NCBI GenBank assembly: GCA_963700185.1
Contig: CAVOWP010000010.1
Span: forward strand, 62,001 to 126,000
Length of the DNA stretch: 64,000 nt
Direction of reading: 5' to 3'
Source: AP-15 sp963700185
GTDB taxonomy: Bacteria; Pseudomonadota; Alphaproteobacteria; ATCC43930; CGMCC-115725
In this document: positions 56,260-64,000 of the stretch, piece by piece
Layout: each line of letters begins with the position of its first letter
Numbering within the stretch: the stretch's first letter is position 1
Position numbers and translations under genes: made by a program
The notes under the pieces: model-generated
The model's input: the letters and a program-made list of their open reading frames with translations, nothing else
What the model was told of the DNA's origin: nothing
Databases searched by the model: none

Positions 56260-57119
56260 TCAATATTCCGCCGTAACGGATGTCGGCATGTCCGGCATCT
56301 CGATGCCGAGCCACTTCTTCTGCAGCGCGACAAGGTCGCCATTGGCGCGCTCCTGGGCGAGGAACTGGTTGATTACCGCCAATAGCTCTGCATTGCCCTT
56401 CTTGACCGGCCATGCCGCATAGCCCGGTGCGGCGACCGCCTCGCCGACGGCGAACACGTCGGGCTTTTCCTTCACGATCGTGTCGAGGTTGATCTGCGTG
56501 TTGATGACGAAATCGGTCCGACCGATCGCGAGGTCCTGATAGGCCTCCGGATAGGAGGTGTACTGCACCACCTCGCCGAGATGCCCACCCATGCTTTCCA
56601 GCTTCGCCTTGAGCTGCGGCAGGTGCTGCAACAGCGCGCTGCCCGCCTGGATGCCCAGCGGACGCCCGCTCAGATCCTTGATCGACTTGATCTTGTCATC
56701 ATCTTTGCGCTTCAGGTAGTAGTCGGTCACCGCGGCGATCGGCATCGAGAAATCGAGCGATTGCTGACGTTCCTTGGTGATGATCGCGGCGGTGATCGCG
56801 ATGTCGTACTTGCCGGTGCTGACCCCGGCCAGAGAGCCCGGTCCACGGGATGATCTCCTGCTTGATCTCGAACGGCACGAATTTGCGCAATTTCTCGATC
56901 AGCTCGTTGTCGTAGCCGACCGGCTTGCCGTCCTGGATGTACTCGAACGGGCGGAAATCGTCCTCGGTGACGACCACCAGGTAGCCGCGCTTCTTGATCT
57001 CGTCCAGCGTCGCGGCGCGAAGCGAGGCTCGATATCAGCCCCGCAGCCGCAAGCACGGCAATCAGCAGCGCCCGGCGCCTCAAGGCGCGGCCCGCCGTCG
57101 TGTTCGTATCGGTGATCAT
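56260..57119 (-). CDS. Polar-amino-acid-type ABC substrate-binding protein (two frameshifts)
   Basis: The start at 57,119 gives a signal peptide with a hydrophobic core (ALLIAVLAAAGLIS). After a shift near 57,020 the mature text reads VVTEDDFRPFEYIQDGKPVG and YDNELIEKLRKFVPFEIKQE; after another near 56,830 it continues SMPIAAVTDYYLKRKDDDKI, TDFVINTQINLDTIV and the C-terminus GIEMPDMPTSVTAEY. This is the GlnH/HisJ fold. About 286 residues when joined. Confidence 0.75.
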
Positions 57120-57158
57120 CGCTGCCCCATCCCGCGGTTCCATTGGTCGAGATCGCGT

Positions 57159-57996
57159 TCAGTCGAACGAGAAGCCGTGGCGCCGCAGCCAAGGCGGAAA
57201 CGCGCCGCCCTCCGGCTGCGCCGCCTGGCGCGCCTTGTCTTCCGACCAGCCGTAGAAATCGGCGTAGCCGAACCGCGCCGGATTGCGCTGCTCCTCACGC
57301 GGCAGCCGGTGCCGCCGGTCGCGCGCCCGGTCGTAGGCGTCGACCAATTCGGGCAACGCCGCGTCGTCGTAGCGGTCGCAGTGCAGCGTCACCGCCGGCG
57401 GCAGGCGCAGGCTGATATGGCCCTCGCCCGCCGGCCAGCCGACGCACAGCCCGGCCACCGGGAATACCTTGTCGGGGAGGCCCAGGATTTCGCGCGGCCC
57501 GGTCGACATGGTTGCGGATCACGCTGATCGGGCAACAGCCCAACCCCGCCGCCTCGGCCGCGAGGATGCAAGTCTGCATCGCGAGCGCCGCGTCGACGGC
57601 GGCGTTGAAAAAGCCTTCGAGACGACCATTCGGTTCGGGATGGCCCCGCAACTCGCCGATGCGCTCGAGCCGGCGCGCGTCGCCGCAGAACACGAAAAAG
57701 ACCGGCGCCGTGCCGATCCAAGGCATCGCCGGGATCAGCGCCGCCAGCGCGGCGCGCTTTTCCGAATCGACGACCCGAATGATAGAGACCTGCTGGAAAT
57801 CCGATTTCGACGAAGCCGACAGCGCCGCCGCAGTCAACAGCGAGATCAGCCCCTCGGGCACCGGGCGCGGCGCATAGCGCCGATGGGTGCGCCTCAGGAG
57901 GATCCGATGCAGCGAGGTGATGTCCGCGACATCCTCGCCGAGCGCAAGGGGAGCGTCGAAGCGGGCGAGGAAGTCGTGCTCATAAGACTCGGACAT
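57159..57996 (-). CDS. Nitroreductase-family flavoprotein (one frameshift)
   Basis: From the ATG at 57,996 the product has the FMN-binding start SLHRILLRRTHRRYAPRPVP, then FQQVSIIRVVDSEKRAAL and ILAAEAAGLGCCPISVIRNH. A shift near 57,508 separates the remaining third (ILGLPDKVFPVAGLCVGWPA). Joined length is about 279 residues. The family reduces nitro groups, quinones or other electron acceptors with NAD(P)H; RutE of the Rut pyrimidine pathway also belongs to it. It is first in the operon behind a strong sigma-54-type site. Confidence 0.75.
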
Positions 57997-58040
57997 GGAT
58001 ATCGCGCTTCCCCAAAATGCCTACTGCATGGGCATTAGGA

Positions 58041-58055
58041 GCAAACGCCATGCCA
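58041..58055 (-). promoter_or_regulatory. Sigma-54 promoter for the nitroreductase-to-RidA operon
   Basis: On the minus strand TGGCATGGCGTTTGC followed by T matches TGGCAYG-N4-TTGCW fully. The ATG at 57,996 is 45 bases from the -12 box, a normal distance. Confidence 0.65.
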
Positions 58056-58155
58056 TCCGTGCCGACAGCGCGGCTAAGGTCCTGCCGGCGGCAGGTGTGG
58101 TGCGGGTTCTGCCTAACGAACGATCACATTTCCCCCAAATTGCCGTCAGCAAGCG

Positions 58156-60232
58156 TTAGATGGCCGCACGTTGCGGGTCCGGGCGGACAAGGACGGGCGG
58201 CACCGCGGCGTTGGGAAGGATGTCGAGATGGCAGGCGATGGCGTGGGATGCGCTCAGTGCCCTGAGTGGCGGTGGCGTCGTATCGCAGACCGGGCCCAGT
58301 TTGTACGGGCAGCGTGCCGCAAAGACACAGCCGGCCTCCGCCGCGGCAGTCATACCGCTCGCAAAGGGTTCCGTCACCGCCTCGTCATCCGCGGCCGAGG
58401 CGAGCAGCATCTCGGTGTAGGGGTGGTGTGGCCGCGCCAACACCTCATCAGCCGTGCCGATCTCGCAGATCCGGCCGCGATACATCACCGCGATCCGGTC
58501 CGAGAGCTGCGCCACGACGGCGAGGTCGTGCGAGATGAACAGGTAGGACAGGCCGAACGCGTCGCGCAAATCGGCCAGCAGATTGACGATCGTCGCCTGC
58601 ACCGACACATCGAGCGCGGAGACCGGCTCGTCGCAGACGATGAAGCGCGGCTCGGTGGCGAGCGCGCGTGCAATAGCGACCCGCTGCCGCTCGCCCCCGC
58701 TCAGCTGATGGGGAAAGCGCTTCCGGTAGGCGGCCGGCAGGCGCACCATGTCGAGCAGCGCCTCGACGCGGCGGGTGCGGTCGCGCGGCTTCGCTAGGCT
58801 GAAGAGCGCGAGCGGCCGATCGAGCGCTTCGCCCACCGATAGTCGGGGATTGAGCGACGAGCCGACATTCTGGAAGACGATCTGCGCCTGTTTGCGGAAA
58901 GGGCTCAGCGCTTGGGCCGGCAAGCGGGCGAGATCTGCCCCGTCGAACTCGACGCTGCCGCCGCTCTGCCGCAACAATTGCAGTAGCAGGCGGCCGAGAG
59001 TGGATTTGCCGCAGCCGCTCTCGCCGACGAGACCCAGGACTTCGCCGGGCGAGATCGAGAACGAGACGTCATTCACGGCGGGTACGCGTCTCGGCCGTCG
59101 GTAAACCTGCGGCCGGCCGCCCGCGACCGACAGCCGCCAAGCGGTCAGACCCCGGCTCGCGTCGAAGGTCTTGCTGAGGCGCGTCGCGTTCACCAGCGCG
59201 TCGCCTCGGTGGAACACCGGCGTCGCTCCTGCAGCGACCTGCTGACAGGGCCATGGACCCACTGCACCCGCCTTCCAGCACCGAACCCTATGACCGCCGG
59301 GGATGATCGTCAAAGGCTGTGGACCGGCGTCGCAGAGCTGGCTCGCGGAACGGGCAACGCGGCGCGAAGACGCAGCCGGCATCCGGTTCTGCGGTCGTTG
59401 GCATCTGGCCGTCGATCGCAGCGAGGCGGCTGTCCCGCGACGTGGCTGCGAGCGGAGGCCGTGAAGCCAGCAATCCCTTGCTGTAGGGATGGGCCGGCTG
59501 CTCCAGCACGTGGCGGACGTCGCCGAACTCGACGAGCTGGCTTGCGTACATCACTGCGACGTCATCGCAGAGCCGTCGCACGACACCAAGATTGTGGCTG
59601 ATGAACAGGAGGGCGATGCCCTTGTCGCGTCTGAGGCGCGACAGCAGGCGGAGAATTTGCGCTTCGACTGTGACGTCGAGCGCCGTCGTCGGCTCGTCCA
59701 AGATAAGCAGCGGCGGTTCACACGCGAGTGCCGCGGCGATCAGGGCGCGCTGCTTCATCCCGCCCGACAGTTGGTGCGGGAACGCCCGGGCGACCTCGGC
59801 GGCACGATCGATCCCCATCTCGTGCAATGCGGTCTCGGCGCGGTCCAGCGCTTCGGCGAGCGGCAGTCCGAGATGCTGCACCATCGGCTCCGCGATTTGC
59901 CGGCCAACCCGCAGCGCCGGGTTGAGGGCCGTGAACGGATCCTGGAAAACAGCCCCGATCCGTCGCCCGAGGATGCCTCGCCGCTGCGCCGGTGCGAGCT
60001 CGGCGAGGTTTTGGCCCTCGAACAGGATGGCGCCAGTGATCTCCGCCGCCGGACCGAGAAAGTCCAGGATTGCACCGGCTAGACTGCTCTTGCCGGACCC
60101 GGATTCACCGACGATGGCCAGCGCCCCTCCCGGCCGGAGCGTAAAGGTGATATCGCGCACGGCGGTGACGTGGCGCTCGCCCTCGCGATAGCGGATCGTG
60201 AGGTTTCGGATCTCGAGCAGTGGCGCATTCAT
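58156..60232 (-). CDS. Dipeptide-type ABC transporter ATPases DppD-DppF, fused when one frameshift is repaired
   Basis: The first ATPase starts at 60,232: Walker A IVGESGSGKSSLAGAIL, signature LSGGMKQRALIAAAL, Walker B LLILDEPTTALD and CVFAPRCPFREP. A shift near 59,350 leads into QLCDAGPQPLTIIPGGHRVRCW, the true DppD end. That frame has no stop and runs directly into the second ATPase (NATRLSKTFDAS, LVGESGCGKSTLGRLLL, LSGGERQRVAIARAL, FIVCDEPVSALD). The repaired product would be about 691 residues with two ABC domains, like GsiA-type proteins. If the shift is real, DppD ends at 59,288 and DppF starts at an internal GTG. Confidence 0.75.
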
Positions 60233-61098
60233 CGCCGGCCGCTGAGTTTTGGGTCGAGCACCTCGCGCAAGCCGTCACCTACCAGGCTGATTCCGATGAC
60301 TGTGATGCTCATTGCGATCCCGGGCGCCAGCGAGATCCATGGCGCCGTGTCGACGAAAGCGCGGCCATTGCTAATCATCAGGCCCCAGTCCGCAGCCGGT
60401 GGCTGCACGCCGAAGCCGAGAAAGCTGAGCACCGCGCCCAATAGCACGGCGAACACAACACGGAGGCTCGCCTCCACCATCAGGACTGGCCAGACATTGG
60501 GCAGCAGCTCGCGTATCAGCAAATAGCGCAGCCGCTCACCGCGGGCGCGCGCCGCCTCGATGAACTCGCCACTCATCAAGTCGAGTGTTACGCTGCGCGT
60601 GACGCGCGCGATCGGCGCTACCGCCAGGACGCCGATCGCGATGGCAGTCTTCATCAGGCTGGGCGGGGTTACCGCCAGGATCAGCAGCACCAACATGATC
60701 GGCGGAAACGCCATCATCACGTCGAGCGTGCGCATGATCAGCTCGTCGGTGGCGCCGCGGCGGTAGCCGGCGATGAGCCCCAGCGGCACGCCGATTCCCA
60801 TGCTGATCAGCGTCGCGGTCATGCCCAATGCGAGAGACAATTGCGACCCGAACAGCAGGCGGCTGAACACGTCGCGGCCGTATTCGTCGGTGCCGGCGAG
60901 GTAATGGAGGCTCGGCGGCAGGAAGCGGTCGCGAATATGCATCTGGTCGTAGGGATAAGGCGCGATCCATTGCGCCAGCGCCGCGACGACGATCAAGACG
61001 AGCACCAGTGCGCCACCGATGACGAGCGCCCTGGGAAGCTGCCGTCGTCGGGCGCGGATGACCGGCGCTGCCGTCAGCTCAACCAATCGACCCGCCAT
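60229..61098 (-). CDS. Dipeptide-type ABC transporter permease (DppC-like)
   Basis: 289 residues. ALVIGGALVLVLIVVAALAQ is the first helix, HYLAGTDEYGRDVFSRLLFG is the typical DppC/OppC start of the core, and EAARARGERLRYLLIRELLP the coupling loop. It overlaps the ATPase start by four bases and the DppB gene by 20 bases. Confidence 0.9.
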   Translation of the reverse strand: MAGRLVELTAAPVIRARRRQLPRALVIGGALVLVLIVVAALAQWIAPYPYDQMHIRDRFLPPSLHYLAGTDEYGRDVFSRLLFGSQLSLALGMTATLISMGIGVPLGLIAGYRRGATDELIMRTLDVMMAFPPIMLVLLILAVTPPSLMKTAIAIGVLAVAPIARVTRSVTLDLMSGEFIEAARARGERLRYLLIRELLPNVWPVLMVEASLRVVFAVLLGAVLSFLGFGVQPPAADWGLMISNGRAFVDTAPWISLAPGIAMSITVIGISLVGDGLREVLDPKLSGRR

Positions 61099-62035
61099 AG
61101 CGGATGCGTGGGTTCACGACGCCGTAAAGCAAATCCGCGGTCAAATTGGCGAGGCAATAGACCCCGGTCAGAACCAGGATCGCCGCCTGCATCAGCGGCA
61201 AGTCCTGGCGCTCAAGCGCTCCGACCAACATCCGGCCGAGCCCTGGATAAGCAAAGACGGTCTCGACCGCGACGATGCCGCCGATCAAAAATCCGAAATC
61301 CTGCGCCAGCACGGTGATCGAGGGGATCAGCGCGTTACGCAGCGCGTGGCGGACGATCACCAGCCGTTCCGGCAATCCGCGCGCGCGGGCCACCCTCACG
61401 TACATGCTGTCGAGTGCCTCGACCATGCTGGAACGCGTCAGCCGCGCGACATGGGCGAGCAGAGTCAGCGTTAAGGTTGCGACCGGCAGCACGAGATGAG
61501 CAATGAAGGAGCCGAACCCCTCCGAAAGACTGGCGTAGCCGGAGGTAGGCAGCAGGTGAAACGTGCTGCCGAACACTAGAATGAAGACGAGGCCCCAGTA
61601 GAACTCGGGCAGCGATACGCCGAAATAGGTGAAAATCGAGGCTGCGTGGTCCGGCCACCGGCCGCGCCATACCGCGGCAATCACGCCCAGCGCCAAGCCT
61701 ACGGTTGAGACCACCACCATCGATGACAGTGCAAGAATGGCCGAGCGGCTAAGAGCATCCCACAGTATCGGCGCCACCGGTCGCTCCATCTCAAACGACT
61801 GCCCCATGTCGCCTTGCAGCATATGACTGGCCCAATGCCAATATTGCACGGGCAAGGGCTGGTCGAATCCGAGCTTGTGTTCGAGCGCCGCCTGCGTCTC
61901 CGGCGTCGAGTATTGGCCGAGGATCAGCGCCGCGGCATTCGACGGCAGGGCGTGCGTGGCAAGAAACACCAATATCGACATCGCCACAATAATGAGCATG
62001 ACAGCGCCCAGCCGCTGCACAACATAGCCCGCCAC
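61079..62035 (-). CDS. Dipeptide-type ABC transporter permease (DppB-like)
   Basis: 318 residues. The start MAGYVVQRLGAVMLIIVAMS and FLATHALPSNAA, then GFDQPLPVQYWHWASHMLQG, are hallmarks of DppB/NikB permeases. The loop YVRVARARGLPERLVIVRHA couples to the ATPase. It forms the channel with the DppC-like protein. Confidence 0.9.
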   Translation of the reverse strand: MAGYVVQRLGAVMLIIVAMSILVFLATHALPSNAAALILGQYSTPETQAALEHKLGFDQPLPVQYWHWASHMLQGDMGQSFEMERPVAPILWDALSRSAILALSSMVVVSTVGLALGVIAAVWRGRWPDHAASIFTYFGVSLPEFYWGLVFILVFGSTFHLLPTSGYASLSEGFGSFIAHLVLPVATLTLTLLAHVARLTRSSMVEALDSMYVRVARARGLPERLVIVRHALRNALIPSITVLAQDFGFLIGGIVAVETVFAYPGLGRMLVGALERQDLPLMQAAILVLTGVYCLANLTADLLYGVVNPRIRYGGSIG

Positions 62036-62048
62036 TTTCTACGCGCCC

Positions 62049-63584
62049 TCAGGCCGTCAGCGCCGCCTTGCTGAAGTCCATCAGCATCAGCGGCGAGATC
62101 ACGAGATTGTGGACCTTGTTGCTGACTCCGCAGGCAAAGTTCTGCACGTAAATGACGCTGCCCGGGCTGTCATCCAGCAGCATCTCCTGAAAGCGCCCGT
62201 AAAGCTTTGCCTGCTCGGCCGTCGAATTTGTGGCGCGGGCGGCGTCGAGAACCTGGTCCACCTCGGGATTGTGGTAGTGCCACAGCGTGTTGTTCCACGA
62301 CCCGCTGCTGTGATACCAGGGATAGACCATCAGATCCGGCGTGGCGCGGCCATAGAAGCCGTCGGCCGAAAACCGCACCTTTCCTTCCATTTCGGCGAAG
62401 AACTTGTCGGGCGGAGCAATGCGCAATTGGACATTGATACCGGCCTGCTTGGCAGCGTCGCGGAAGGCCGTGGCAAGCCGCTCGCGCGGCGGGTTGCTGC
62501 CCGGCACGTACATTTCCAGTTCCCAGCCGCTGGGGATCCCGGCCTCGGCCAGCAATTTCTTCGCCCCGGGAATATCGGCGCCGCCAATCGGGATGTCTTT
62601 GCGGAAATACGGGTGAAACGGCGGGATCGGCGTCAGTGTTGGGGTCGCGTGGCCGAACATCGCGATCTCGGTGATCGCCTGTTTATCGATCAATTTGTTA
62701 AAGGCGCGGCGCACGCGGGGATCGTCGAACGGCTTCATCTCGCAGTTCCAGATGATGCCCTGCCACCGCCCTGCCTGAACCTCGTCGACATGTGCCACGG
62801 TACTTTTGGCGAGCCTTTCGATCTGCTCCGGCGGCAGGTCGAAAACCGCGTCGACCGCACCGCTTTCAAGTGCCGCGACGGCAGTGGTGAACTCCGGAAT
62901 GATGCGGATGATGACGCGATCGAGGGTCGGTACGCCCGGCAGGAAATAGTCGGGGTTGCGCTCCATCACCAACTGGTCGCCGGGCCGGTACTCGACAAAG
63001 CGGAACGGCCCCGTACCGATCGGATGAGTCGTCAAAGTATCGACCAGGCTTTCGCTCACGATCGCTGCCTGGTAAGCGGCGACCGAGGCAGGCAGATCGG
63101 CGTACGGAAGTGTCAGGTTGAATTTGACGGTCAGCGGATCGACCGCCTCAATGCTGTCGACAATGCCGAAATTGACCCGCAGGACCGAGCCGACGTCCTT
63201 ATCAAGGATCCGCTTGAAGGTGAAGACGACGTCGGCAGCGTCTAGTGGCTTCCCATTGTGAAACTTCACCCCGGGACGCAGGTGAAAGGTCCAAGTCTTT
63301 AAATCCTCAGTCGCGTCCCAGCTGGTCGCCAGGTCGGGCTGCACTTGAAGCTTCGGGTCCTGGGCCGTAAGCCGGCTGAAGCAATTGTAGACGTAATTAT
63401 AATCGACGCCGCCGACACGCATTTTCTGCGGGTCTAATGTCGCCGGCTGGATCGCGAACGCCGCCCGAAGGACCTTTTCGTCGGCAGCGCGTGCCGATTT
63501 GGCCAGCGCTGGCAAAGCGACGGCACCCGCCATCTTCAGGGCGCTGCGGCGGGTGATCCGGAGTTGTGGCGACGTCTCGCGCAT
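62049..63584 (-). CDS. Extracellular solute-binding protein family 5 (DppA-like)
   Basis: 511 residues from the ATG at 63,584, which has AGAGG placed well upstream and begins a twin-arginine-type leader (ITRRSALKMAGAVALPALAK). Family 5 pattern: VLRAAFAIQPATLDPQKM, VQPDLATSWDATEDLKTWTF, HLRPGVKFHNGKPLDAADVV and PIGTGPFRFVEYRPGDQLVM. Members bind dipeptides, nickel, opines or other solutes. It leads the operon of two permeases and the double ATPase. Confidence 0.9.
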   Translation of the reverse strand: MRETSPQLRITRRSALKMAGAVALPALAKSARAADEKVLRAAFAIQPATLDPQKMRVGGVDYNYVYNCFSRLTAQDPKLQVQPDLATSWDATEDLKTWTFHLRPGVKFHNGKPLDAADVVFTFKRILDKDVGSVLRVNFGIVDSIEAVDPLTVKFNLTLPYADLPASVAAYQAAIVSESLVDTLTTHPIGTGPFRFVEYRPGDQLVMERNPDYFLPGVPTLDRVIIRIIPEFTTAVAALESGAVDAVFDLPPEQIERLAKSTVAHVDEVQAGRWQGIIWNCEMKPFDDPRVRRAFNKLIDKQAITEIAMFGHATPTLTPIPPFHPYFRKDIPIGGADIPGAKKLLAEAGIPSGWELEMYVPGSNPPRERLATAFRDAAKQAGINVQLRIAPPDKFFAEMEGKVRFSADGFYGRATPDLMVYPWYHSSGSWNNTLWHYHNPEVDQVLDAARATNSTAEQAKLYGRFQEMLLDDSPGSVIYVQNFACGVSNKVHNLVISPLMLMDFSKAALTA

Positions 63585-63632
63585 CGGAGGCCCTCTGACC
63601 GTCATTTTGCCCGGTGTTCGAGCGTTCGCGCT

Positions 63633-63647
63633 GCAATCCGCATGCCA
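63633..63647 (-). promoter_or_regulatory. Sigma-54 promoter for the dipeptide-type transporter operon
   Basis: On the minus strand TGGCATGCGGATTGC followed by A is a full match to TGGCAYG-N4-TTGCW, 49 bases before the ATG at 63,584. Confidence 0.65.
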
Positions 63648-63708
63648 CGCATCGATCGGGCAGGAACCATCGTTGACACCGGCCCGGCCGATCGCCAAAG
63701 TCGGCTGC

Positions 63709-64000
63709 ATGGAGCATATCGGCGGATGTCACTGCGGGAATATTCATGTGCGTCTTCAGCTGTCGAAGCCGCCAGAAGACAACCCGCTGCGCGCGTGCAC
63801 TTGCTCGTTCTGCCGCAGTCATCGTCCGCACATTGTTGCCGACAGCGAAGGGCTATTCGAGACTTGGGCCGATGATTGGTCGCTCGTCGAAAATTACCGG
63901 TTCGGAACCAGTACCTGTGACTTTCTGATCTGCCGACGCTGCGGCGTCTTCATCGCGGCAGTCACGGAAACGGTGGAGGGAACACGCGCAGTCGTCAACG
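63709..64000 (+). CDS. GFA/CENP-V-family zinc-binding protein (cut by the window end)
   Basis: An open frame from the ATG at 63,709 runs off the window after 97 codons. It reads MEHIGGCHCGNIHVRLQL, then ACTCSFCRSHRPHIVADSEG and TCDFLICRRCGVFIAAVTE. The CxC and CxxC pairs are the zinc ligands of the glutathione-dependent formaldehyde-activating family. The gene is divergent from the DppA-like gene. Such proteins bind or transfer one-carbon or glutathione adducts; formaldehyde released by demethylation would be one link to the Rieske oxygenase, but this is speculation. Confidence 0.75.
   Translation, partial: MEHIGGCHCGNIHVRLQLSKPPEDNPLRACTCSFCRSHRPHIVADSEGLFETWADDWSLVENYRFGTSTCDFLICRRCGVFIAAVTETVEGTRAVVN

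Overview
The window looks like alphaproteobacterial DNA: high GC, rhizobial-type ABC transporters and IS1380 elements, a tRNA-Glu fragment, and sigma-54 (-24/-12) promoter sequences. The genus cannot be told from the sequence alone. It falls into two contrasting halves.

Positions 1 to about 24,000 are an eroded accessory region. It opens with a decayed HicA/DUF1902 toxin-antitoxin pair whose antitoxin is broken by an exact 16-bp tandem duplication, then the 3' part of a tRNA-Glu(CUC) gene fused to IS1380 debris, which is the usual scar of a genomic-island boundary. A full-length IS1380 element has landed in the 3' end of a large GHKL-ATPase/Shedu-like nuclease gene that also carries an in-frame stop. 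Further on are an apparently intact set of four genes (GAF-like membrane protein, SAM methyltransferase, deoxynucleoside kinase, cytidine deaminase), a frameshifted alpha/beta hydrolase, a secreted amidohydrolase, an AraC regulator with a divergent cupin, a frameshifted PIN-domain gene, and many gene remnants (adenylate cyclase, GntR, ZntB/CorA, BNR-repeat protein, TPR protein, DppD). A dispersed repeat of about 150-200 bp occurs three times, plus one short piece.

Positions 24,000 to 64,000 are a compact catabolic and uptake region. On the minus strand is a three-gene operon: a PuuE/polysaccharide-deacetylase-like hydrolase, a small CxxC protein and a COG0523 GTPase. Divergent from it is a long plus-strand run: NMT1/SsuA-type ABC transport genes, a Rieske oxygenase, a three-subunit molybdenum hydroxylase, a PhnD-like protein, a cupin, a truncated AllA, an FAD monooxygenase, a barbiturase/cyanuric acid amidohydrolase family enzyme, a spermidine/putrescine-type ABC transporter, hydantoinase HyuA/HyuB, a second NMT1-type transporter and an AtzB/TrzA-type amidohydrolase. 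On the minus strand follow a polar-amino-acid-type ABC transporter with nitroreductase, DUF1989 and RidA genes, then a dipeptide-type ABC transporter. The window ends inside a GFA-family gene.

Taken together, the second half appears to import small nitrogen-rich compounds and open nitrogen heterocycles to release nitrogen. Molybdenum hydroxylase plus barbiturase fits the oxidative pyrimidine route (uracil to barbiturate to ureidomalonate); this is inference. Sequences matching the sigma-54 consensus precede at least five of these transcription units, which would place the whole set under nitrogen control. About seventeen apparent single-base frameshifts lie in otherwise well-conserved catabolic genes, so either the assembly carries indel errors or the locus is decaying.
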